Positions 8,578 through 16,526 of a DNA stretch of 64,000 nt are shown here, piece after piece; the first letter of the stretch is position 1, and every line of letters starts with the position of its first letter. The position numbers and the translations under genes were made by a program. Source of the stretch: Phycisphaerae bacterium (GTDB lineage Bacteria; Planctomycetota; Phycisphaerae; Sedimentisphaerales; UBA12454); NCBI GenBank assembly GCA_041652575.1, contig JBAZHC010000004.1, positions 124,001-188,000 on the forward strand, read 5' to 3'. The notes under the pieces are model-generated. The model saw only the letters and a program-made list of their open reading frames with translations, was not told where the DNA came from and ran no database searches.

Positions 8578-8958
8578 TCATAAAACCAATCTCTTGTAAG
8601 TAAATTTTGGATTGCCGAAATTTAAAATTAATCCTAATTTCATTCCCGTAGCACGCAGATAATTCAATACTTGTGCTGTATGGACATTAGTAATGGCTTC
8701 AACAGTCTTTAATTCCAATATAATCTTGTTGTCCACAAGAATATCCGCAAAATACTGGCCTATCACTTTTTCATGGAAATAAACATTAGCTGGAGCCTGC
8801 TGTCTTGCAGGAATTCCATCCCTTTCAAACAGCATCATCATCGCATTCTCATACACTTTCTCCAGAAAACCACACCCAAGTTCATTATGCACCTCAAGTG
8901 CCAATCCTGTGAGTTTATAAGATAAATCCTTATAAATTATATTTTCTTCATCACACAT
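8578..8958 (-). CDS. GxxExxY family protein
   Basis: A 126-residue protein with the family signature GFLEKVY near residue 30 and the conserved tail LRATGMKLGLILNFG. The middle part, YFADILVDNKIILELK, has the spaced D...ExK pattern of PD-(D/E)XK nuclease folds, so a nuclease-like function is often proposed for this family; the biochemical role is not established. The length is typical. It sits alone with the HEPN-like gene in the islet between gatA and gatB, with CACGAAT repeats on both sides. Such genes with such repeats are scattered through many environmental genomes. Confidence 0.88.
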   Translation of the reverse strand: MCDEENIIYKDLSYKLTGLALEVHNELGCGFLEKVYENAMMMLFERDGIPARQQAPANVYFHEKVIGQYFADILVDNKIILELKTVEAITNVHTAQVLNYLRATGMKLGLILNFGNPKFTYKRLVL

Positions 8959-8982
8959 TTAAGGCCGAATAAAAATTTTATT

Positions 8983-9038
8983 TAGTGTTTATTAGTGTTC
9001 ATTCGTGGTTAATTATATATTTATAAAATTCGTGGTTT
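8983..9038 (-). repeat. CACGAAT-type dispersed repeat, copy 3
   Basis: The minus strand contains ACCACGAATTTTATA, then TTAACCACGAATGAACACTAAT and AAACACTAA. It overlaps the 3' end of gatA, so the last residues of GatA (Pro-Arg-Ile-Leu) and its stop are written in repeat sequence. Confidence 0.75.
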
Positions 9039-10496
9039 TTGTTTATGAAAATCCGTCTGATTTTCAAACATCTTTGCTATTCGTAAAAGTTTTTCTTCCT
9101 GGAATGTCGATGCTATTATTTGCAATCCTATCGGAAGATTTTTATCATCGAAGCCGCAGGGAATACTCATCGCCGGCACTCCCGCGAGATTTACAGCGAT
9201 TGTATAAACATCTGAAAGATACATCTGCAGCGGGTCGGCTGTCTTTTCGCCGATATTAAACGCGGTCGTCGGACTTGTCGGCATTATAATACAATCCGCT
9301 TTTTCAAATGCAGCGGTAAAATCGCTCCGGATAAGATTTCGTACTTTAAGTGCTTTCAGATAATACGCGTCATAATAGCCGCTGGACAGCGCGTAAGTGC
9401 CCAGCATAATGCGTCTTTTGACTTCCTGTCCAAACGCCTCGGCACGCGATTTTGTGTAAATCTCGATATAATCGCCCGCGTTTTTGGTTCTGTGTCCGTA
9501 ATGCACGCCGTCGTATCTGGCAAGATTGCTCGATGCTTCCGCCGTAGCGATTAAATAATATGCCGCAATCGCGTATTCGAAGTGCGGCATTTTTATTTCG
9601 ATAATTTCCGCGCCGCTTTTCTTATAAATATCAATCGCCCCTTTAACCGCGGCAACAACCCGGCTGTCGGCCCCTTCGAGCAATTGCGGCACAACAGCTA
9701 TTTTCAAATCTTTTACGCCGTTTTCTATTCCGGCAGAATAATCACACCTCGGAGATATTTTTTCATCGACGCTTGTGCTGTCTTTTTCATCATGCCCTGC
9801 GATAACACTCAACATCAATGCGCAATCGGCAGAATCTCTTGTTAATGGCCCAATCTGGTCGAGACTCGAACCATAAGCTACAAGGCCATATCGTGAAACT
9901 CTGCCATAGGTAGGTTTCAGGCCGACAAGGCCGCAGAAACTTGCAGGCTGCCTGATAGAGCCGCCTGTATCGGAGCCAAGAGCAGCAAAGCACATTTGTG
10001 CCGCTACCGCCGCCGCCGAGCCGCCGCTGCTTCCGCCGGGAACCCTGTTTTTATCCCAGGGATTAACCGTCTTTTTCAGACCCGAATTTTCAGTGCTCGA
10101 ACCCATCGCGAACTCATCGAGGTTTGTCTTGCCGATTATGACAGCGTCAGCGGCAAGTAATTTATCAATCACAGTCGCATTGTAAGGCGAATGGAAATTT
10201 TCAAGAATCTTTGACCCGCAGGTAGTTGCGCCGAATGTTGTGCACATATTATCTTTAACAGCTATCGGCACACCCGCCAAAACACCAATGGGCTTTTTGG
10301 CAGCGATTTTTCCGTCAATCTCTTTTGCTTTTTGCAGGGCATCCTGTTTGAAAGTACTTAGAAACGCGCCGATTTGGCCGTCATATTTTTCTATCTGCCC
10401 AAAGACTGCCGAAACAGCACCGCTGCTTTTTATCTCGCCTTTGGCGATTTTATCGCGTAATTGACTGCAGCTTAGTTTTATTATTTCATCGTTCAT
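9021..10496 (-). CDS. gatA: Asp-tRNA(Asn)/Glu-tRNA(Gln) amidotransferase subunit A
   Basis: A 491-residue amidase-signature enzyme. It has the catalytic Lys in VAVKDNM (near residue 78), the Gly/Ser-rich GGSSGGSAAAVAA loop with the cis-Ser, and the nucleophile Ser in GSDTGGSIRQPASFCG. It hydrolyses glutamine and channels ammonia to GatB. The extreme C-terminus (KPRIL) is encoded by the CACGAAT repeat, which means the native end was probably replaced when the islet inserted. It follows an esterase gene that is itself coupled to gatC. Confidence 0.97.
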   Translation of the reverse strand: MNDEIIKLSCSQLRDKIAKGEIKSSGAVSAVFGQIEKYDGQIGAFLSTFKQDALQKAKEIDGKIAAKKPIGVLAGVPIAVKDNMCTTFGATTCGSKILENFHSPYNATVIDKLLAADAVIIGKTNLDEFAMGSSTENSGLKKTVNPWDKNRVPGGSSGGSAAAVAAQMCFAALGSDTGGSIRQPASFCGLVGLKPTYGRVSRYGLVAYGSSLDQIGPLTRDSADCALMLSVIAGHDEKDSTSVDEKISPRCDYSAGIENGVKDLKIAVVPQLLEGADSRVVAAVKGAIDIYKKSGAEIIEIKMPHFEYAIAAYYLIATAEASSNLARYDGVHYGHRTKNAGDYIEIYTKSRAEAFGQEVKRRIMLGTYALSSGYYDAYYLKALKVRNLIRSDFTAAFEKADCIIMPTSPTTAFNIGEKTADPLQMYLSDVYTIAVNLAGVPAMSIPCGFDDKNLPIGLQIIASTFQEEKLLRIAKMFENQTDFHKQKPRIL

Positions 10497-10502
10497 TGTT
10501 TA

Positions 10503-11234
10503 CTATTTTTTATGACTCAAAAACCATTTGTATAATTCATCATTTGCATAAGTTTCCTCCCAGCAGCCATGCCCAACTTCCGGATAAATGGTAAATTTCA
10601 CGTCATTGTTGCCCGCCGCTTTAATTGCATCAACCATTTCCTGCGACCTTTGCAGGGGCACAACATCATCCTTTGCACCATGAAAAGCCCATACAGGAAT
10701 AGTTATCCGTTTTGCCAAAAACAAATCACCGCCTCCACATACCGGCGCTATTGCGGCAAATTCCTGCGGATACCTTTCAGCCATATACCATGTACCGAAA
10801 CCGCCCATACTCAGTCCGGTCAGATAAACTCTCGAAGCGTCGACATTATATTCAGTTTTTATATGGTCAATCAGCGCTTTTAAAGATTCAGCATATTCCG
10901 TCCACCACGCACCTTCAGGGCACTGCGGCGAAACGACAATAAACGGAAAATCTGTTTTCTTCTCCAGCATCTTCGGAATGCCCCACACTTTTACTTTTTT
11001 TAAGTCATTTCCGCGTTCGCCTGCCCCGTGAAGAAATACAATCAAAGGCAATGGCCGGCCTTTTTTGTCATAACCATCTGGCAGATATAACAAATATTTC
11101 AAACTTATCTGTACTTTAAAAACTTTTTCCTGCTGCTTTGATTTATTCATAGAACACGCCTTATTGCCGCAATAACCGTAAACTGTTAAAAACAAAACAA
11201 TAAATAATATAGCTGTTTTGGAAATTAACTTCAT
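10503..11234 (-). CDS. Secreted alpha/beta-hydrolase (esterase/peptidase family)
   Basis: A 243-residue protein with an N-terminal hydrophobic signal segment (residues 5-22). The alpha/beta-hydrolase core has the oxyanion strand VFLHGAGERG, nucleophile S142 in GLSMGGFG, an acid at D189/D190 in FHGAKDDVV and H222 in GHGCW. This matches the phospholipase/carboxylesterase and dienelactone-hydrolase-like group frequently attached to carbohydrate esterase systems. The substrate is unknown. It is sandwiched between gatC (ATGA overlap) and gatA (6-base gap), an odd position for a secreted enzyme. Confidence 0.85.
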   Translation of the reverse strand: MKLISKTAILFIVLFLTVYGYCGNKACSMNKSKQQEKVFKVQISLKYLLYLPDGYDKKGRPLPLIVFLHGAGERGNDLKKVKVWGIPKMLEKKTDFPFIVVSPQCPEGAWWTEYAESLKALIDHIKTEYNVDASRVYLTGLSMGGFGTWYMAERYPQEFAAIAPVCGGGDLFLAKRITIPVWAFHGAKDDVVPLQRSQEMVDAIKAAGNNDVKFTIYPEVGHGCWEETYANDELYKWFLSHKK

Positions 11235-11542
11235 AGGCTTGAATCTCCTTCCAGTATTTTGGGAACAATGAAAAACTGCTCATCTTTATCCGGAGCATTG
11301 GCAAGAGTTTTTTCAGTTCCTAATGATTGTTTTACTATGTCTTCTCTGAGGCAGTTATTAATCGGCAGACAATGTGCCAGCGGCTCGACTTTGCTCGTGT
11401 CCAGTTGATTAAGTTTTTCCACATATTCGAGGATAGCGCTAAGTTGACCTGTAAACTGGGTAATTTCAGTCTCGCTCAAATCCAGCCTGCTCAATTTGGC
11501 TACCCGTCTTACCTGTTCGATATCGATTTTTTTCTGAGCCAT
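11231..11542 (-). CDS. gatC: Asp-tRNA(Asn)/Glu-tRNA(Gln) amidotransferase subunit C
   Basis: A 103-residue protein of normal GatC length, with VRRVAKLSRLDLSE near the N-terminus and the VEPLAHCLP and LREDIV motifs. It wraps around GatA and stabilises the GatCAB complex. Its ATG lies 3 bases after the nadB stop on the same strand and its 3' end overlaps the esterase gene, so translation of all three is likely coupled. Confidence 0.95.
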   Translation of the reverse strand: MAQKKIDIEQVRRVAKLSRLDLSETEITQFTGQLSAILEYVEKLNQLDTSKVEPLAHCLPINNCLREDIVKQSLGTEKTLANAPDKDEQFFIVPKILEGDSSL

Positions 11543-11545
11543 ATC

Positions 11546-13171
11546 TTATACAAATTCAATATGAGTTTTAAAGTTTTTGTCATCTGCCTGTGGAAAATCG
11601 CTGCGGAAATGAACGCCCCTGCTCTCAGTTCGGGCCTCTGCCGCCTTTGCCATCATCAGGCAAACTGTAAGCATATTCTGGCATTCCCAGCCCTGCGGCA
11701 AATCGAAAACCTTATCCAGCACATACCGCTGCCAGAACGAGATAATTTCCTGTGCCTCGGCAAGGGGCTTTGCAAGACGGGTTATGCCGACGTTTCGCCA
11801 CATAAGCGAACGAAGCGAATTAAGCACATCGGCGGTATCGAGCCTGCTCCTGTCGGATTGTGGTATATCGTAACGAAACTTTTTCAGACTCACACCGTCC
11901 CGGCTGGATTGCTCTGCCGCCTGACTGCCGGCAATTCTGCCAAAGACCAGCCCTTCAAGCAGCGAATTACTGCCGAGCCTGTTTGCGCCGTGCAGACCCG
12001 TCGAGGCAACTTCGCCGCAGGCAAAAAGATTGGCGATATTCGTTCGTGCCATACTATCCGTCTTTACGCCGCCAATCATATAATGGGCACTCGGACGAAC
12101 AGGTATCAGGTCTTTGCTTATATCGATATCGAAACTTGTCACAAGTTCGCTGATTAGCGGAAAACGCTTCGCGAAATAATTCTTGTCGAAATGGCGAATA
12201 TCCAGAAAAACATGTGTCGCACCTGTTTTGAGCATTTGAGACAGAATCGCCCTGCTGACAATATCGCGTGACGCAAGTTCGGCGTCGCGATGATACTCCG
12301 CCATAAAGGCATAATTATTGATATCCCGCAGAATCGCTCCTTCGCCGCGGAGAGTCTCTGTTATAAGCGCCCTCGACGCACCGGCTATATAAAGCGTAGT
12401 CGGATGAAACTGCATAAATTCCATATCGCATAAAACCGCGCCTGCCCGCGCAGCTACAGCAAGGCCGTCGGCGGTAGCGACTTCCGGATTGGTTGTCTCG
12501 CGATACAGCCTGCCTGCGCCGCCCGTGGCAAGGATAGTCGTCTTTGCCCAGATGATTTCCATCATTCCTTTGGAGTTATGACCAATTACGCCCAGACAGT
12601 CGCCGTCATCGCTTGTAATAAGGTCTACTGTATAGTAGTTTTCGATAATGGTTATGTTATCAAACTGTCTGACCTTATTTATAAGCGCCTGTGCAATCGC
12701 TTTGCCGGTATTGTCGCCGAGGGCATGAGCGATACGAGCGTGACTATGCCCGCCTTCGAGCGTAATGGAGATTGAACCATCCTGTTTCTTGTCGAATTCA
12801 GCGCCCCATTTGAGCAGTTCTCTCACAAGGCCGGGACCATCATTTACGACCCGTTCTACTGTATCGTTATCACATATACCGCAACCGGTATTTAATGTAT
12901 CTTTAATATGCGAAGCGAAACTGTCGCCGGCATCAAGTACCGACGCGATGCCGCCCTGAGCGTTCCACGTATTGCTGTCTTCGAGCGTCTTTTTGCAGAC
13001 CAGCACAACTTCACAACCATTTGCCGCCGCTTCAATCGCCGCGCGAAGCCCCGCCACACCGGCGCCTATTATTAAACAATCCGTAAAAAGCTGCTGGGTC
13101 GCAGCGGTATTTATCGGCACAAGGTAACGTCTCAAGTCAGGTTTTTTCAATGTCGCAGCCTTATCATTCAT
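11546..13171 (-). CDS. nadB: L-aspartate oxidase
   Basis: A 541-residue FAD enzyme of the succinate dehydrogenase/fumarate reductase flavoprotein family. The FAD-binding motif IIGAGVAGLRAA is near residue 35, NAQGGIA follows near residue 69, and EGGHSHARIAHALGDNTG carries substrate-side residues. NadB oxidises aspartate to iminoaspartate, the first step of de novo NAD synthesis. The EGGHS(H)xR pattern separates it from SdhA. The start ATG overlaps the bioD stop (ATGA). No nadA or nadC is in this window. Confidence 0.95.
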   Translation of the reverse strand: MNDKAATLKKPDLRRYLVPINTAATQQLFTDCLIIGAGVAGLRAAIEAAANGCEVVLVCKKTLEDSNTWNAQGGIASVLDAGDSFASHIKDTLNTGCGICDNDTVERVVNDGPGLVRELLKWGAEFDKKQDGSISITLEGGHSHARIAHALGDNTGKAIAQALINKVRQFDNITIIENYYTVDLITSDDGDCLGVIGHNSKGMMEIIWAKTTILATGGAGRLYRETTNPEVATADGLAVAARAGAVLCDMEFMQFHPTTLYIAGASRALITETLRGEGAILRDINNYAFMAEYHRDAELASRDIVSRAILSQMLKTGATHVFLDIRHFDKNYFAKRFPLISELVTSFDIDISKDLIPVRPSAHYMIGGVKTDSMARTNIANLFACGEVASTGLHGANRLGSNSLLEGLVFGRIAGSQAAEQSSRDGVSLKKFRYDIPQSDRSRLDTADVLNSLRSLMWRNVGITRLAKPLAEAQEIISFWQRYVLDKVFDLPQGWECQNMLTVCLMMAKAAEARTESRGVHFRSDFPQADDKNFKTHIEFV

Positions 13172-13974
13172 ATATTTAAATCTTCAATAATTTTTGACCA
13201 GTCAACTTTATTTAGACTGTCCATAACAATATTACCGATAATGCCTTTTTCGATGTTCGTTTGATTATCGTAAGGCACAACAGCAAGGATTTGTGTTTTG
13301 CCGACTTTAGCGATACAAGCCGGTGCACTTTGCTCGGCAAAATCCGCCTTTGCCATATCATAACCGCTTATTACCACTCCGGCAAGCGGCAAACCGGAAC
13401 TTCTTACGGCATCTATCGTTAAAAGCGTATGATTTATCGTGCCCAGTCCCGGCCTTGCGACAATAACTATGGGCAGATTAAATGCCTTTGCCATCGCCAG
13501 TACGTCAATTTTATCGGTTACAGGCACCCGGATTCCGCCGATACCTTCTACAATAATGTAGTCGGCTTTCGAGCAAATTTGACTATAAGCGACAGCCATT
13601 TTTACAAAATCTACTTTTCTGTTCTCCGCCTTTTCGCAGGAAAACGGGGCCGCCGGTTTGGCGAATTTAACCGGATTGATTATATCAAGACTCAATTCTG
13701 TGTCTGTACAACGCTTTAAAAACTCGGCATCTTCGCTTACAAGACCTGCTTCGGTTTTCCTGCATCCTGTTGCGACAGGTTTAAATACACCGGCTTTTTT
13801 GCCATCCTGCGAAAGTATCTTCGCAATCGCCCCGGAAATCAGTGTCTTGCCCACGCCCGTATCGGTACCGGTAATGAACAACCCCCGGCCTTTGTTTAGC
13901 CCCCACCCCTGCGGTGGGGGTTCGTTTATTTGTTTAGTGGGGGTTCGTTTTTTATTTGTTGTGTCGTTCGACAT
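13168..13974 (-). CDS. bioD: Dethiobiotin synthetase with repeat-derived N-terminus
   Basis: The core (from residue 32) begins LFITGTDTGVGKT, the BioD P-loop, and includes KPVATGC and VEGIGGIRVP near residue 145. It makes dethiobiotin from DAPA, CO2 and ATP. The first 31 codons from the ATG at 13974 run through the end of the upstream transposase gene and a REP-like palindrome (Pro-rich NEPPPQGWG), unlike any native BioD start. A TTG at codon 32 after a GGCCGGGGG run could be the real start. So the native 5' end appears to have been replaced by the transposase insertion. It is coupled to nadB downstream; bioA lies upstream beyond the insertion. Confidence 0.92.
   Translation of the reverse strand: MSNDTTNKKRTPTKQINEPPPQGWGLNKGRGLFITGTDTGVGKTLISGAIAKILSQDGKKAGVFKPVATGCRKTEAGLVSEDAEFLKRCTDTELSLDIINPVKFAKPAAPFSCEKAENRKVDFVKMAVAYSQICSKADYIIVEGIGGIRVPVTDKIDVLAMAKAFNLPIVIVARPGLGTINHTLLTIDAVRSSGLPLAGVVISGYDMAKADFAEQSAPACIAKVGKTQILAVVPYDNQTNIEKGIIGNIVMDSLNKVDWSKIIEDLNI
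13891..13920. repeat. REP-like palindrome, left copy
   Basis: A 30-bp unit beginning TTTGTTTAGCCCCCACC and ending GGTGGGGG is identical to 14432-14461 in the same orientation. It lies inside the N-terminal coding part of bioD. The GGTGGGGG arm is repeated once more, in part, just downstream (TTTAGTGGGGGTTCG, 13932-13947). Confidence 0.9.
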
Positions 13975-14383
13975 ATTTTATTCTTTGCCTAAATTCCTGC
14001 TCTGAAAAACAAAATTGCTTGTCAAAACCGCGTGTCCAAATCCTTTCTTTACGGCTCAAGGCCATTCTCGAAATATTTTTGTATCTGCTGACAATTTGTT
14101 CAATTGTTTCTTTACAGGGTCTTGCTGTAATATGAACGTGATTTGAACGCACGGCAATTGCTTCTATATTATGGCCTATTTTCTGTGCTTCCGCAAGAAT
14201 AGCTTTCAAGATAATGCTGCGGTCGGAAAAAGTCAGGACAACAGAGTCCTGTTTTCGCAAATTTTCATTTGCCTGTTCGAGGTTCTCATTTCCGCTAAAA
14301 GTTTTGCCGTCCTTTACAAAACCTCGCCTGTCACCCTGAAGCCAGGTTCCATAAGTCGTCCATGTAACCATATAACCGACCAT
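13952..14383 (-). CDS. REP-associated tyrosine transposase (IS200/IS605 Y1-like)
   Basis: About 143 residues. It opens with MVGYMVTWTTYGTWLQGDRRG, the start typical of RAYT-like TnpA proteins. It has a HUH-type metal motif SNHVHITA near residue 103 and a candidate nucleophile Tyr in SRYKNISRM near residue 124. Such enzymes nick single-stranded REP hairpins. The ATG at 14383 is preferred because GGAAGA lies four bases upstream; a TTG at 14395 is the alternative. Its 3' end overlaps the annotated bioD ATG by 23 bases. The length looks complete, so it may be active. Confidence 0.85.
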   Translation of the reverse strand: MVGYMVTWTTYGTWLQGDRRGFVKDGKTFSGNENLEQANENLRKQDSVVLTFSDRSIILKAILAEAQKIGHNIEAIAVRSNHVHITARPCKETIEQIVSRYKNISRMALSRKERIWTRGFDKQFCFSEQEFRQRIKYVERHNK

Positions 14384-14398
14384 AAAATCTTCCAATGG

Positions 14399-14428
14399 TT
14401 AGCCCCGACCCCTGCCATCGGAGTTTAT
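14399..14428. repeat. Degenerate REP-like copy
   Basis: The sequence TTAGCCCCGACCCCTGCC and what follows to 14428 aligns without gaps to the intact REP at 14438-14466, with several mismatches concentrated in the right arm, so the hairpin is lost. It lies between the transposase start and the intact right copy. Confidence 0.6.
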
Positions 14429-14431
14429 TCC

Positions 14432-14467
14432 TTTGTTTAGCCCCCACCCCTGCGGTGGGGGCTAAAC
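14432..14467. repeat. REP-like palindrome, right copy (perfect hairpin)
   Basis: Bases 14435-14467 form a perfect inverted repeat: 14-bp arms GTTTAGCCCCCACC and GGTGGGGGCTAAAC around a 5-base loop CCTGC. The bioA stop codon (TAG, 14462-14464) lies in the right arm. The hairpin could also act as a transcription attenuator between bioA and bioD. Confidence 0.9.
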
Positions 14468-15823
14468 ATTTTTAATAATTATCGGCAAATCATTTTTGAT
14501 TGTATCGTAAACGATATCCAATAATTTTTGCAATGTATCCAAATCAATCGCCACCGGCGGCATAAGAACAATTACATCAGACAGCGGCCGCATCATCGCG
14601 CCTTTCGGCCGCATTGCGGAACAAACCTTTGCGCCAATCAATTTTTCATAATCAAAAGATTCTTTTGTTTTTTTATCTTTTACAATCTCAATTCCCGCCA
14701 TCAAACCATATTGGCGGACATCGCCGATAAAAGGCAATCTCGCCATTTTTTCAAGATAATCGGCAATCAAAGCAATTTTGGCCGGTAAAGACTCAATGAT
14801 TTTGTTTTCCTCGAAAAGTTCAAGCGAGGCAATCGCCGCCGCGCAGGCCAGTGCATTGCCGGTGTATGTATGACCATGATAAAAAGTCTTAAATTCGTCA
14901 GCGTTTCCCAAAAATGCATCAAAAACTTCCTGCGTCGTAAGTGTAGCCGCCAAAGGGAGATAGCCGCCGATAATACCCTTTGCAAGACACATAATATCCG
15001 GCTCGACACCCTCATTTTCACAGGCGAACATCTTTCCCGTCCTGCCGAAACCTGTCGCGACCTCATCGGCTATCAGAAAAACATTATATTTTTTCGTAAG
15101 TTCCCTAACGCCTTGTAAAAAACCATTAGGATGAACAATTATTCCAGCGGCGCCCTGAACAAGCGGTTCGACTATCACCGCGGCGATATTTTCAGAATAC
15201 TTTTTTAAAAGTTTTTCAATTTTATCGAGCGTAAATTGTCTGCACTCCTCGGCAGTCCCGTCAAAACGATACGGAAAAGGCGATGGCACAAAAAAAGTAT
15301 CGAAAAGCATTGGTTTAAAAATCGAATGGAATAATTCTATCCCGCCGACGCTTACCGAACCGATTGTATCGCCGTGATAAGACTGACCCAATGCGATGAA
15401 TTTATCGTGTTTTTGCCCTTTGTTTCGATAATACTGATATGCGATTTTTAACGCTATTTCAACGCTTGTCGCGCCGCTATCCGAATAGAAAACCTTTTGT
15501 AAATTTTTCGGAGCTATCGCGACAAGTTTTTCGGCAAGTTCGATTGACTTCGTCTGTGCAAGACCTAAAAGCGTGCTATGTGCGATTTTGTCGAGTTGTT
15601 CTCTTATCGCATCATCGATTTTTTTTACTCTATGACCGTGGACATTGCACCAAAGACTGCTTACCCCGTCGATATAGCGTTTGCCTTCGGTATCGATTAA
15701 ATAGAACCCGTCGCCCGATTCGATAACCGCCGGCTCACTGGCCAGCCATTGTTTCATCTGCGTAAACGGATGCCAGAGATAATTCTTATCAAGCCGTATT
15801 AGTCGTTCCGTTTTTTTATTCAT
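14462..15823 (-). CDS. bioA: Adenosylmethionine-8-amino-7-oxononanoate aminotransferase
   Basis: A 453-residue class-III PLP aminotransferase with the BioA-specific start WHPFTQMKQW, SGATSVEIALK, and the PLP-lysine segment CLAKGIIGGYLPLAATL. It converts KAPA to DAPA using S-adenosylmethionine. The ATG overlaps the stop of the upstream lipoprotein gene. The C-terminal last codons and stop run into the REP palindrome, so a few terminal residues (IIIKNV) may not be native. bioF and bioB are not in the window. Confidence 0.96.
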   Translation of the reverse strand: MNKKTERLIRLDKNYLWHPFTQMKQWLASEPAVIESGDGFYLIDTEGKRYIDGVSSLWCNVHGHRVKKIDDAIREQLDKIAHSTLLGLAQTKSIELAEKLVAIAPKNLQKVFYSDSGATSVEIALKIAYQYYRNKGQKHDKFIALGQSYHGDTIGSVSVGGIELFHSIFKPMLFDTFFVPSPFPYRFDGTAEECRQFTLDKIEKLLKKYSENIAAVIVEPLVQGAAGIIVHPNGFLQGVRELTKKYNVFLIADEVATGFGRTGKMFACENEGVEPDIMCLAKGIIGGYLPLAATLTTQEVFDAFLGNADEFKTFYHGHTYTGNALACAAAIASLELFEENKIIESLPAKIALIADYLEKMARLPFIGDVRQYGLMAGIEIVKDKKTKESFDYEKLIGAKVCSAMRPKGAMMRPLSDVIVLMPPVAIDLDTLQKLLDIVYDTIKNDLPIIIKNV

Positions 15824-16449
15824 TTTTGTGTTGTATTTTTCAATTGTTTATCATTTACATCGTTTGGCTCACCGGCTTTGATGCGATGCATCTTATCCGC
15901 CTGGTTGACTTTCCCGAAAATCTCGTACTTTTCATCGATACCATATTTCAGCATAAAATCCTGAAGCTCTTTCGTTGACGCTGTCAGTACAACACTGCCG
16001 TTTTCAGGACTTTCGTATTTTATGCTGTTCGGTTCGGACTTAAGCAGCTTATTAAGACCATCAGGATTCATAACGCGCAGTTCCAGTGAATCTTTTGTCA
16101 AATTTACTCTCATAAAAGTATGAGCGGGAACAAAATGTATCTTGTAAAAATCATTTTCTGTCAGTTTCAGTTCACCGGGAAATATATCGAGGAACATATT
16201 ATTTTGTAATTTTCCGAGGCCAGTATTAAATCTGCCGGATTTGCCGTCTTTATCAATATAGATACATTCATAGCCCTTGCCGCTCGGCTTAAACTCCCAG
16301 ATTTCATTGGAATCTGCCGACCAGATACCGACAAGGTTAGCATCGAAAATCCGTTCATTTTCAGTAAATAGCGGATGCAGCGACGGCACACAGCCGCCTA
16401 ATACGACCGCCAGCAGATAAAATGTTATAATTTGCAATTTAGTTTTCAT
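15820..16449 (-). CDS. Hypothetical lipoprotein
   Basis: About 209 residues from the ATG at 16449, which has GGAG nine bases upstream and starts a proper lipoprotein signal: MKTK, a hydrophobic stretch, then the lipobox LGGC. The mature part contains PLFTENE and GIWSADSNEIWEFKPSG, a short beta-rich pattern seen in small bacterial lipocalin-like or YD-type lipoproteins, but no family is recognised with confidence. An upstream-extended reading (to 16551) is less likely because it has no ribosome site and overlaps pcm. It is the first gene of the biotin/NAD/Gat operon and overlaps the bioA start. Confidence 0.75.
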   Translation of the reverse strand: MKTKLQIITFYLLAVVLGGCVPSLHPLFTENERIFDANLVGIWSADSNEIWEFKPSGKGYECIYIDKDGKSGRFNTGLGKLQNNMFLDIFPGELKLTENDFYKIHFVPAHTFMRVNLTKDSLELRVMNPDGLNKLLKSEPNSIKYESPENGSVVLTASTKELQDFMLKYGIDEKYEIFGKVNQADKMHRIKAGEPNDVNDKQLKNTTQK

Positions 16450-16497
16450 GGCTAATCTCCAAAAATTGATTTGCAAAACAGACCTTACAAGGCCAAT

Positions 16498-16526
16498 ATT
16501 ATAGTTATGCAGCAGGAAAATGAAAA
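16498..16526 (-). promoter_or_regulatory. Predicted sigma-70 promoter for the lipoprotein-bio-nad-gat operon
   Basis: On the minus strand, TTTTCA (16521-16526) and TATAAT (16498-16503) are separated by 17 bases and point into the lipoprotein gene, whose ATG is about 49 bases after the -10 box. It overlaps the pcm 5' end, making this a compact divergent promoter region. Confidence 0.55.

Larger units (their letters stand above)
13891..14467. mobile_element. RAYT-type transposase gene with flanking REP palindromes
   Basis: A 577-bp unit consists of a Y1/HUH transposase gene on the minus strand with identical 30-bp REP-like repeats at each end (13891-13920 and 14432-14461). A third, degraded copy lies at 14399-14428. 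It splits the biotin genes: the bioA stop codon and the bioD N-terminus both lie in the repeat DNA. This is the arrangement seen for REP-associated tyrosine transposases. Confidence 0.8.

Noticed and set aside
7594..9038. CACGAAT repeats as a CRISPR array
   Set aside because: Units are irregular, inverted relative to each other and separated by genes, without spacers.
11327..12157. A 276-codon open frame on the plus strand
   Set aside because: It is opposite gatC and nadB, both well supported, and its composition (Cys, His, Arg rich) is that of a shadow frame.
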